Both the position numbers and the translations under genes were made by a program. From positions 1,426,001 through 1,490,000 of the forward strand of contig BLLK01000019.1 in assembly GCA_021927905.1 (NCBI GenBank): a stretch of 64,000 bases of DNA, read 5' to 3'. Below, in pieces: positions 17,953-27,417 of the stretch (position 1 is the first letter of the stretch; every line of letters starts with the position of its first letter). The DNA is from Chaetoceros tenuissimus. Taxonomy: Eukaryota > Bacillariophyta > Thalassiosirophyceae > Chaetocerotales > Chaetocerotaceae. The notes beneath the pieces are model-generated. The model was given only the letters and a program-made list of their open reading frames with translations. It was not told where the DNA came from and did not search any database.

Positions 17953-19239
17953 TTCCTATTGAATATGTGAACTACAGATGCTCTAGGTGATAAATGAAGA
18001 TACTTCTTAGCCAGTAGATATAGTAGGCAGATCACATCATCGTTTATGGCTACACAGGTTTGTCTACTGCTATCGCGTAGAACCTAGTAGACAATTTCAA
18101 CCCCATCCAGTTAGGAGTTCTCATTGGTTTACTCACGCTTCCCTCCTTTTCACAATAATTTGAAATCACATGGCACCTGATGATACCTCGAGAAAATTCA
18201 CTAATTCATTTTTATTTTAGTCTTCCATTTGAATACTATTTAATTTTTAAAAATATATCATCATGAGATTTCCATATTGCATTTACTCAAACTAATATCT
18301 GAAATGCAACGTCAAAGACGTCATCGCATTGGCTTTTGCAAGCTTTCCTCTCACAGGCTTCGTCTTATCAAAGAAGAAATATCACGATAATGGGACTCAT
18401 CTACTACGAAAAATGTATGGAGAATAAGAAAATGAAAATACTCAGAATAGTCCTCGTATGTCACAATGAAAACAAGATAAATTCTTTCCTTGACCTCAAC
18501 ACTCAAGACTGACGTACCACATCTGTAAAAAGTGCGTTTGTACTTCAATCATACATTAGTATATGATGTAGCTTACGATGTTTTCCATGTCACGTTGGAG
18601 GCATTACTATGAAGGGATTCAATGACCTCTATGGAGTTCGGGATTCTGTAGGAGGAATAAATATTCTCGCGATAATGCAGAGGAAAGATTAGTTTCTGCT
18701 TCAATTTGATGTCACGACTGACGTACTAATATAGCACAACATACATCATTGTTCAGAAAGAGCAATGTCGTATTGGGAATGCAATGAAAGATTTGAATTT
18801 GGTAGAGTTACTACCAATTTACTTGGTAGGGGTCATGGAGTTAGTGTAGCCTCGATATATTAGAGTATTTCATTTAAAATCCCTAGTTTCGATTATTTCG
18901 CATTTCGTTCATTTGACATACTAGGTTCGTTCGAAACCATGTACTTACTAAATTACTTTTCTATCTTGGCTTCCTTCATCACTTTCCTATTTCTTACATT
19001 AGTATTCTTCCTCTGACGTAATAATTCAATTATGCTGCGAAACAAGGCAATCGCATCATACTATAAATAATATGATGCTTGGGCTTCCCTTAGCATCGGA
19101 AAATAATAAAATGGTGGTTCATCCGAGATCGAGAGAAGCTCAACCAAGTCAATATGCTTGTAGTTTTTCGATTTGGCAATTGCTTCTGGTTCCTTCCTTC
19201 CTCCATCGTCTCGTCTCATAAATATAAAATAAGATCGAA
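17953..19239. other. Long intergenic between divergent ankyrin and protease genes
   Basis: It contains the second copy of the duplicated promoter segment (18305-18560, with AGACGTCATCGCATTG at 18316-18331). The remainder to 19239 is AT-rich with short ORFs that show no coding signs; it presumably includes the protease promoter. Confidence 0.6.
18305..18560. repeat. Duplicated promoter segment, copy 2
   Basis: Homologous to 15380-15550, in the same order and orientation, and upstream of the sister ankyrin gene. The CRE core begins A instead of T (AGACGTCA). It lies about 360 bases from the ATG, so sequence has been inserted between promoter and gene here, or lost in the other copy. Confidence 0.7.
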
Positions 19240-21223
19240 ATGAAACTACTAATTACAATAACAAAGCTAACAGTGCTTTCTCTCCTTTTCAGCTCTTCTA
19301 AAGCGGTAAGTTGGCCAAGAACAACCTTTTTGCCAAAGATATTCATATGCATAATGTATGTCATGATTTTTGACGAAACAGATATACTCACTCTCATTTG
19401 AATTTTCGAGCATAGAGACTTGGGGAACAATTGAGAAAGACTCAGGATGAAGTAGGAAAGACTATCATAGATTGCACAATATCACTCATTACTGGGCTAG
19501 TATCTCGACCTGGAGAAGCTCATGTACAAGAGAGCTTTGTATGCATCAGCACATCAGATGATGATCCAATTTTGCTCATGGATGATCCTCGTGATGTTCT
19601 CGGAAACGACTTTATTAATGGAGTTTCAAAAGTCTCTTTATGTATAGAAGGGAGTAAGAAGCAAGTTCTGTTGAAAGAATCCTTGATTGATGGATCATTG
19701 AATAATGATCTACGAAGAAGCTTGGCTTCTCAAGCCAATGGAGTTAAAAAGGTTCTCGTCGTTCGGGTTGTAAGTGCAAGAAATAGTAATATCAAGCCAA
19801 TTCAAAGTGAAGAACAACTTTTTGATGATATATTCGATGACAATAATAACATGGTAAGCCTTTTATAGATTTTGAACAACTTCGCTATCGCATCTTTTAC
19901 TTACATTGCCTATCGTGTTCATCTTAGGCCGTAAGATTTGACGAGTGCTCTGGTGGCAAATTGAAAATGATTCCAGCTACTGGTAATGGTGTGAATAATG
20001 GTGTACTCACAGTTAGTATAGATGGCGACTTTTCAGAGCTAGAACATTGGGATTGTTTGGGGAGAGCAAAAGATATGATTCCGTCAGATATTATACGAGA
20101 TCATACAATGTTCGTATGTCCAGATGAGATTGACTTTGGTACAGCCGCTGCACTTGCATATAAACCTGGGACTATCAGTTGGTATCTCTCCTCATATGTT
20201 TCAATCCCTCTAGTGCAGTTTCATGAGATTTCACATGTAAGTAAACAATTTAGACCTCTTTCTTTTACATCAGTTAAACAAAAACTAACCTCTTTTTCTT
20301 AGAACTATGGCCATCTCCATTCTGGAGGCATGTATGGTCAGAATTATACAGACTTTACATGTAATCTCGGAATGGCTGGAGACTTTACTGATAGAGGAAG
20401 TCACTATTGCTTCAATGCTCCTAAGAGTTGGGCATGGCACTGGTATGACGATTTTCATGCTGAGGTAGATCCTCTTTTCAATACATATAATAGTACTTTG
20501 GTTGGCATCAATGCAGTCCGTACGAATATTGCTGACGATAAAGATGTTGTATTGAAAATCTCAAGTCAAAATGAGGTTGACCTGTACCTCATGTACCAAC
20601 GACAAGTCGACGCAAATAAAGATATACCGGCCTATGGCAATCAAGTCGTCATTACGGAACAAAAAGAAGAGATGCAATCCCAAAGCTACATGAAGAAGGC
20701 TCTCCCTGAAGGTTATGAGTATGTACAAGGCAATTGGGGAGGTATCGTAGGCAATACTCTGACCGTCAAAGTATGTTCGTTGGACTCAACTACATTGCCT
20801 GGATCTGCACATGTCATCGTATTTGATTCAAATCATAAGATATCATGTCCACCTAAAATTTTATCTGACACACCAGATCCTGATTTGGACGAGCCAAGTC
20901 TATCGTTACCATTGTGTCAAGATGCAGCAGGAAGGATTCAGTATAATGATGGAACAAGGAATTGTTTGTTCGTGAGTCGAAAGAATACTGCAGTTAGATG
21001 TTCCGAAGGGGTAGCTGAGGCTTGTCCAGTGACATGTATGGAGCATAGCGGCTACCAATGCCAATGTGAAGAGCGTCCATTGAAGAAGCAGTTCAACATA
21101 CGCATCGATGGAATACGCACTCGAAAGACTTGTCAAGATGCCATTGATGATACATCTTTGTGCATGAAGAACAAAGTGCGCATTTTCTGCCCAATTGTTT
21201 GCAAGGTAGAAACATGCTTCTAG
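19240..21223 (+). CDS. Secreted gametolysin-like (M11-type) zinc metalloprotease, four exons
   Basis: The proposed CDS joins 19240-19305, 19416-19853, 19928-20236 and 20303-21223 (577 residues). All introns are phase 0 with GTAAG donors and TAG acceptors. Exon 1 encodes only a signal peptide (MKLLITITKLTVLSLLFSSS). The catalytic motif HEISHNYGHLHSGG (His267, Glu268, His271, His277) fits the metzincin pattern HExxHxxGxxH and most resembles peptidase M11 (gametolysin), an extracellular matrix-degrading family of algae. Intron 3 falls exactly between His271 and Asn272, splitting the motif. The C-terminal 100 residues hold two Cys-rich clusters resembling ShKT modules, the last ending CKVETC. A decayed paralogue follows at 21724. 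The exon structure is supported by exact correspondence of exon 1 and splice positions in the paralogue. The substrate is unknown; cell-wall or matrix protein is inference. Confidence 0.8.
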
Positions 21224-21723
21224 CATTTTTCTATAGATTCGATCCAATTTTTACATAAAACTTTGTAGATTAGGTTATATAGTAGTCTACTTCGCATGAT
21301 TAATTATTAGTTTTGAACAGCATCGATTGTCTCAACATGTATGTATGTGCATCGATAAATTATCAAAGTAGAACGGAACTGGATATGTCGCATGAAGAGC
21401 ATTGAAAAAAGAGACTGCACTATCTCCCCTTTACAAGTGACGTTTAAATTACATACTATGCTTCAATCGAAGTAGAAAAAGTATTATAATTATCCACCAA
21501 TAACATTTTGTATTCTTCTTACATCAGTCTCTAGGCTTCCCACTGTGTCCAGTTTCTATTAAATAAAACCTCGATACTTTCTGACTTCACCCTCTGGGCT
21601 TCCCTTGAACTTGAATCTCGGTCAAAAAGGTTTTCACCGGACCAAAGGGAAGCTCAAGAGTGAAAACAGGCATTGCGAATCGCGTTGCCATAGCATGAAT
21701 ACATAAAAATAAGAATTGATAAG
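21224..21723. other. Intergenic between protease and its decayed paralogue
   Basis: AT-rich, with no ORF supported. The part before 21723 (containing GGGCTTCCCTT near 21597) resembles the stretch before the intact gene (GGGCTTCCCTTAGC near 19081), so the promoter was duplicated too. Confidence 0.5.
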
Positions 21724-23110
21724 ATGAAACTACTTTCTACAAGAACGAAGTTAACATTGCTTGCCTCATCCTACATGGTCATTCAAAGCGTAAGTACGAA
21801 TCGAATATTATTGCCGCGAGCGAGTAAAACCGAAAAAGAATTCAAATGTGTTTGATGTTTCAATGTATCTAATGTTATGCATTTCAAAAATAGGCAAGAT
21901 TAGGCAAGTATCCAAAAAGAAATCTCAGATCAATCAATGATACAGAGACCATATCTTGCATACTCTCGTCAATCTCGGGATTGCCTATTCCTAGTCACCA
22001 AGCACAAATACAAGAGAAGTTCATCTGCACAACGGATAACGACGAAAGGAGAGTAATCTTACTCTCTGATGATCCTCATGATATCCTTGGTGAAGATTTC
22101 GTCGCTCAATGGTGTCACAAGGGTCTCGCTTGCAATCAAAAAGAACACATGAAGGAGAAAATGGCTTGATTCAAGCAGTAAGTTTGAAAGACTCTCTCAT
22201 TTGGGATTCTATTGTCAACAATAATGAGCAAAGAAGATCTCTTTTTGTAACTGAACCAATCATAGGTGTGAAGAAGGTTCTGTTTGTACGTGTGGAAATC
22301 GTAGATGGAGTTTTCAAGCCTACGCAAAGCGAAGAGGACCTATTCGATGATATTGACGATGGTAACAACGTGGTACGTTGGTTCATTCTGTTATGTTCGT
22401 TTTTCTTGTATGATTATTCTTGAAAGACTTGAGGTGTTAACTTTCTAACTATGTTTCTTCTTTTATTTTGATTTATGCAGTACGATTTGACGAGTGCTCG
22501 AATGGTCAGATTCAAATGATTCATTGGTATGACGACTACCATGCGGAGGTAAATCCTCTCTACAATACATACAATGACACATTGGTTGGTATCAATGCTG
22601 TGCGTTCGTAGCAATACTGCTCAAGATAACGATGTTGTATTGAAGATCTCATCGACTGGTGCAAATGATTTGTATCTCATGTACCAACGACAAGTCGATG
22701 CAAATAGAGACATCCCAGCCTATGTCAATCAAGTCGTCATTACAGAACAGAAAGAAGAGCTACAATCGCAAAGTTTCATTAAGAAGGCTCTCGGTGAAGG
22801 TGACAAGTATGTACACGACAATTGGGGAGGTATGTAGGGAATACTTTGACTGTGAAGGTGTGTTCTTTGGTTGCAACATCCTTGCCAGGATCTGCGCATT
22901 TGATTGTATATGATTCAAATATATGATTCAAATCGCAAGATATCCTGTCCTCTATCTATGACAATTGAAAGAGATATATCTACGCCTCCAGACAATGAGG
23001 AAGATGAGTCACCTCCAGCACTTCTATAGTTGTCATTCTGTCAAGATACAGTAGGTAGAATTAAATACATTGCTACATCAAGAAAGAGTGACCAGACTCG
23101 AGACCTCAAC
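21724..23110 (+). pseudogene. Decayed paralogue of the M11-type protease, catalytic region deleted
   Basis: Exon 1 (21724-21789, MKLLSTRTKLTLLASSYMV) and its GTAAGT donor match the intact gene exactly in length. Exon 2 from 21894 keeps LLSDDPHDILGEDF but shifts frame near 22105. After an intron the third exon starts at about 22481 with RFDECSNGQIQM and jumps straight to HWYDDYHAEVNPL. The roughly 480 coding bases holding the zinc motif are therefore missing. Further lesions are a small insertion at NAVRS-stop (about 22610), a stop in GGM (about 22835), and decay of the Cys-rich end (about 23030-23060). It cannot encode an active protease. Confidence 0.8.
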
Positions 23111-23346
23111 TTTAACATGAATTGCTTGCAGCTGTTGTCGTGTACTTGTACTATAATTGAAATTAGCAGTTAGTCATATCGTGTGCTTTTCACGAAAGGA
23201 TAATAACCAAATATAAAAGTTCTGTAGAAAAAAATAATTTAAAATTTTATAATTTCAAAACTGTATTACATTGTAGTATTCAAAAATCTCTGCATCAATC
23301 CTTTAAAATCTGTTCAAAAAGCCAAATATCATCAAAATTGTTACAA

Positions 23347-24495
23347 TCATTCCACCATGGTAACAATGACATCACTATGTATACTATCTCCAGCAGTAGT
23401 ACTTTCATCCATGGTTTGATTCCTTTCATCTTTTGCATTATCATCATGCTTGTTGTTTTCTAAAAAGGCATTTTGTTCTTTTCCCTCATTACTAGCGAAT
23501 GAAATCAAGCCAAAACAACCCTTACCAAGCTTATTTTGTGCACCGTATCCATGTCCAGAAACCATTGGATCCTTCCATTGACCAATATAACTCCACAAAT
23601 TTTCAAACACGTCAAAAGTCTCTTGATCAAATTCCCGAAATTGCTGACAACAAAATGGATAAAATTTATTACAACTCCCAGATCCAAAAGCTCTACCACC
23701 GGTCAAGACATTTTCAATCCGTTCATTCCAACTCAACGTATCCTTAAAAGCATTGTATATTTCATAATCCGTTCGAGCACTCTTGTATAGTCTTTGTCTC
23801 TGCAATACTTCTACAGCCATGAATGGCGGCGATACGCTCTCCAAACTCTTGTCACTAGCTTGACTCTTTAGGTAAGCATCATAACCGCGACTCCAATACG
23901 CCACTGACAATTCTGCAAAGAATTCTTTATGATTAATCGTCGCATAGGCACAATCTATTTCTTCAGTGGTATACCCCCAATCACGTCTATAAACATTATC
24001 ATACCTTTCCTTGTTTAAAATGTTCCCAAATGCTTCCAAGATAGTTTCATTATTGAGTCCATTTGGTAAAACGAGTTGATGAATTAAATGACAAAGTTCA
24101 TGAAGTATCAATCCACATCCATTCCAATGTCGTCGCATTTTGAGATATTCGGCAGCATTGTATATCTCAACTGATTTACTCTTGGAAGGTAGGTCATACA
24201 TTGTTTCCAACCAGACATGTGAATGATGTGCTGTAGTATGTGTGACTATATTGGGTTGATCAATTGGTCCAAATTGATACGAAGCATTGATGTAAATTGG
24301 GATTCTTTTGATGAGTGAGGTGAGATTGGAGGGTAACAGTTTCAAGCAGGAGGTTAAATCTTGAGTGAGTGTATCGATGATTTGTGGACAGGAAAAAAAT
24401 ACTTGAGGTTGAATGTGGCATTGAATCCCATTTTTGAGTTTATATGTGAGATACTCGTTGTATCGGTTGTCAATGTATCGATTTGATGTAATCAT
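23347..24495 (-). CDS. Lethal-factor-like zinc metallopeptidase (gluzincin)
   Basis: A 382-residue protein with no signal peptide or membrane segment. It has LHELCHLIHQ (His132, Glu133, His136) and, about 55 residues later, NHKEFFAELSVAYW. The HExxH plus E-x-F-F-A-E spacing matches the catalytic domain of anthrax lethal factor (NEAEFFAEAF), in which a Glu of the second motif is the third zinc ligand. Such ATLF-like domains are known to be widespread as stand-alone proteins in fungi, bacteria and algae. The region around GSGSCNKFYPFCCQQFREFD is family-specific. The last 60 residues are acidic, Asp/Asn-rich and probably disordered. Substrate and location are unknown; a cytosolic or non-classically secreted enzyme is possible. 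Confidence 0.7.
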   Translation of the reverse strand: MITSNRYIDNRYNEYLTYKLKNGIQCHIQPQVFFSCPQIIDTLTQDLTSCLKLLPSNLTSLIKRIPIYINASYQFGPIDQPNIVTHTTAHHSHVWLETMYDLPSKSKSVEIYNAAEYLKMRRHWNGCGLILHELCHLIHQLVLPNGLNNETILEAFGNILNKERYDNVYRRDWGYTTEEIDCAYATINHKEFFAELSVAYWSRGYDAYLKSQASDKSLESVSPPFMAVEVLQRQRLYKSARTDYEIYNAFKDTLSWNERIENVLTGGRAFGSGSCNKFYPFCCQQFREFDQETFDVFENLWSYIGQWKDPMVSGHGYGAQNKLGKGCFGLISFASNEGKEQNAFLENNKHDDNAKDERNQTMDESTTAGDSIHSDVIVTMVE

Positions 24496-24824
24496 ATTTG
24501 ATGAGATTGTATGTTATGTAATGAATGAGAAGTGCAGCTCTTGTGTTGTATTTGCATGCGTTTTACTTCATTTTTTCATAGCTGCACACAAACATACTTG
24601 ACTCAGCTTGACTGTCCAATCTTGAATCAGTCTTGTCTTGTAAAAGCAAATAGACTTATTTAGCCATGATTCGAGTCCCGCCGATGAATTTTCAGCGATA
24701 ACTTGCTGCTTTGAACAAACATATCTTATTCCTCTTGTTTTATTTATTTCATATTACATTGAACCAATTGAATATTCGTTCAGTTTTGAACTCAGCTTTG
24801 AACCTTTAGTACATTCTATAAAAC
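24496..24824. other. Divergent intergenic region between two genes
   Basis: It serves as the upstream region of both the minus-strand metallopeptidase and the plus-strand PS/GK-rich gene. No ORF or RNA is recognised. Confidence 0.5.
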
Positions 24825-25277
24825 ATGAAACTCTTTTCCATTTACGCAACCATCATTGCTTCTCTAGCAATATATATCGCAAATGCACAAGATACATCGG
24901 AACCTTCATCAGTACCATCTACCTCAACTGCACCATCGGAAATTCCATCGACGAGCAGTAGTCCAAGTTTGAGTACTAGTCCATCTTCTATTCCTTCTGT
25001 ATCCTTGATGCCTAGTATTTCTTCTGCTCCTTCTCTCATGCCAAGTGTTTCAAGTGGACCAAGTGATGTTCCGAGTGTTAGTAATGCACCAAGTGATGGA
25101 AAAGGGAAAGGAAAAGGCAAGGGTGGTAAGGGAAGCAAGGGTAAAGGCAAAGGCAATAAAGGAAAGGGTGGTAAGGGTAAAAAAGGAGGCAAGAAGAAGA
25201 AGGACAAGTCTAAGAATGGAAAGAAGGGAGGCAAAAGTGATAAGGCTGGAAAGAGTAACAAGGCTGGAAAGAGTTAA
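24825..25277 (+). CDS. Secreted PS-repeat protein with Gly/Lys-rich tail
   Basis: A 150-residue protein in three parts. Residues 1-21 are a clear signal peptide ending IANA. Residues 22-90 repeat a PS-centred pattern (SSPSLSTSPSSIPSVS), a low-complexity style common in diatom secreted and frustule-associated proteins. Residues 91-150 are almost pure Gly, Lys and Ser (GKGKGKGKGGKGSKGKGKG and so on) and very basic. Abundant Ser and Lys in a secreted protein recall silaffins, whose modified lysines and phosphoserines precipitate silica, but no RxL processing site or classical silaffin repeat is visible. Cell-wall or mucilage binding is inference. The reverse-strand and +1-frame ORFs over it are composition artefacts. 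Confidence 0.8.
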   Translation: MKLFSIYATIIASLAIYIANAQDTSEPSSVPSTSTAPSEIPSTSSSPSLSTSPSSIPSVSLMPSISSAPSLMPSVSSGPSDVPSVSNAPSDGKGKGKGKGGKGSKGKGKGNKGKGGKGKKGGKKKKDKSKNGKKGGKSDKAGKSNKAGKS

Positions 25278-25538
25278 GGAAATAAAGATTAGACATGAGA
25301 TGGAAGTAGCGATGAGAAAAGAAAAAGAAGGATCACCAGTAATGAATGATTCTCAAGAAATGAGTTCCGAAAGAAAATTCATATATTTTATAAACGTAAA
25401 AAAAAAGAGAAATTGAAAGAAGGGAGGCAAAAGAGAAATAAAGAATAAAATATAAAAACATGAAAATATTAAGTTTAGCAAATCGCCATCCCATTTATTT
25501 ACCACTAGTCATTACTCCCCATCTCATACCTGTTCTAG

Positions 25539-27041
25539 TCACATGGAAGAATTCTTATGATACTTTTGTTCTAACCGCCTCATCCTCTCCCTTGCCGATT
25601 CTTTCGATACAACATCGACACTCCGCCTTCGAGAAGGTCTGTATTTATTGGTCCATTGTGTTTCAATCCTTCGCATGACGTCTCTTGGGCTTTCCGATGA
25701 TACCGATACATCCATATCCACTTTCATAAGTTCACTATTGGATAGTGTCTGTTTGGAAGTTTTCCATTCCATAGAATCCATGTTAATATTGTCAAATATT
25801 CCACCAACAGGTTTGGCTTTAGGTACTTTTTGTTGTGTAGATGGTACATATTTGAATGGATTGCTTCCGCCCACACTTGCACCTACAGAACTATAAGATG
25901 TATCATCTCCAGAGGTAATGTAAGATGGTACCCCATCATTATTGTAAGATTCGATGACTTTTGCTTGAATAGGTTGAGAAGGCGGTTTCGGAGTTGCTTT
26001 TTTAGATTTTGGTTCTTCCATTTTCTTTTCTTCTCCTGCTGAAGAATCCGACGAGGAAGAATCTTCTTCACTTTCCGAGTCATCTTCACTACTGGATGAA
26101 TCCTCACCTGATTCTTGACTCTCTTGACGAACTTGCTGTTTTTGTTGACTTTGTTTGACTTTTTCCATCTTTAACTTTTTACTCCTCTCCATTTCTTGTT
26201 TCATCTTCCAACTCTTTTGTTTCTTGACCATATCCATGATGAATGCTTTGGCAGCTTTATCTTCCAACTTTAAATACAATTCCATTGCAAACCGTTTATC
26301 AAATTCAAACCCTTCATACGTAAATTTTGCAATTAGTAATTTGGCAATAATGGGATGTGTCTCGGTCTGATCATGTACTTTTTGCAATCGTTTCATACCC
26401 GTTTTCATTATTTCGGCTTTTTCCTCATCATGACTGTGTAATGCAGTTTCGACCATGATGTGATGTCGATGCCACATTGGATATGTAAATTTCATTTGAG
26501 ATTCTTCTGTAGATTCACTAGAAGAAGTATATTCACTCCCCGATTCACTACTACTACTCTCATCCTCACGATTATCCTGTTCCTGCTCATCAACCTCTAA
26601 TTGAGATTCACCCTTTTCAATCACCACACTGGGCCGTTTCCCAAAATAACTTGACTTCTTCAATATTTCTTTGGCACGAGGAAATCCTGAAGTCTGTGGA
26701 CCCTGACTTGATCCCTTTGTAGTATTGGAATTGGTACCCGTTCCTAGACTTCGTTTGGATTCTGGACCACTGAGATCGGACCAAGTGACACTATTTCTTT
26801 TGCTGAGTGATGATCGCGGTATCACTTGTTTTGGTACAATTGGTCGATGTAGAGATTCTGACGATGAAGACGATTCAGAAGAAGAAGAGTCACTGTCATC
26901 TTCTTCAATAATAGGAGGAGGATCATAATGTACCTTCTTTCTAGAAGGATGATGACCAGCGATTATTTTGCGATTGTTGGCTTTTCGCTGTTTATCCTTT
27001 TGTTTTCTTCTTGCACTCTTTTTCTTGACTCCTGATGGCAT
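25539..27041 (-). CDS. Ser-rich, charged protein of an unnamed paralogous pair
   Basis: A 500-residue protein, not recognised. The N-terminus is very basic (KKKSARRKQKDKQRKANNRK), followed by acidic Ser/Asp/Glu runs and a folded-looking helical domain at about 205-300 (TYPMWHRHHIMVETALHSHD to MDMVKKQKSWKM). Then come another acidic Ser/Glu tract, a short motif GIFDNINMDSMEWK, and a C-terminal motif SPRDVMRRIETQW with RERMRRLEQ. The neighbour at 27418 shares the same domains in the same order, so both belong to one family. The composition suggests a nuclear or RNA-associated protein, but nothing proves it. Confidence 0.8.
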   Translation of the reverse strand: MPSGVKKKSARRKQKDKQRKANNRKIIAGHHPSRKKVHYDPPPIIEEDDSDSSSSESSSSSESLHRPIVPKQVIPRSSLSKRNSVTWSDLSGPESKRSLGTGTNSNTTKGSSQGPQTSGFPRAKEILKKSSYFGKRPSVVIEKGESQLEVDEQEQDNREDESSSSESGSEYTSSSESTEESQMKFTYPMWHRHHIMVETALHSHDEEKAEIMKTGMKRLQKVHDQTETHPIIAKLLIAKFTYEGFEFDKRFAMELYLKLEDKAAKAFIMDMVKKQKSWKMKQEMERSKKLKMEKVKQSQQKQQVRQESQESGEDSSSSEDDSESEEDSSSSDSSAGEEKKMEEPKSKKATPKPPSQPIQAKVIESYNNDGVPSYITSGDDTSYSSVGASVGGSNPFKYVPSTQQKVPKAKPVGGIFDNINMDSMEWKTSKQTLSNSELMKVDMDVSVSSESPRDVMRRIETQWTNKYRPSRRRSVDVVSKESARERMRRLEQKYHKNSSM

Positions 27042-27417
27042 CTTTTAAATTATACGAGAGTGATGAAGATGGGCAGTTCAAATATCAAATGTTGATTGAC
27101 TTTAGAATTATACAAATAAATTATTTTCAGCCCCTAGCTGCTATTCTTTGCTAGTTGCAACACGTTGTAAAACATACACTCATCATCCCCACTTTACACT
27201 TTACTCACACATGTGTTGTGTTTGACCGAAACAGAGAGTGGCATAAATGTCTCAAATGGCCTCAAATGATATTTTGATATTCTTGACACTCTCTTGACAG
27301 TGACTCTTTTTATGAATTTAGTCAACACAGAAGGAGAAGAGAAGGCCATTTTGAACTTTCATAGGAAAGGAAGGCCAGGACAATCACTGCTCTGCATCTC
27401 ATTTTTCTTTCTCCACT
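27042..27417. other. Intergenic between the paralogous pair
   Basis: Upstream region of the gene at 25539 and 3' region of the gene at 27418. AT-rich, with no supported feature. Confidence 0.5.

Noticed and set aside
18351-18548. Minus-strand ORF of 65 residues upstream of the ankyrin gene at 15679
   Set aside because: It lies in the duplicated promoter segment, and the homologous segment at 15380-15550 does not keep the frame.
24672-24690. GATTCGAGTCCCGCCG, resembling a tRNA T-loop
   Set aside because: No matching anticodon arm, D arm or acceptor stem could be found around it on either strand.
24842-25416. Long ORFs on the minus strand and in the +1 frame over the PS/GK-rich gene
   Set aside because: They come from the low-complexity composition. 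The frame with signal peptide and PS pattern explains the sequence.
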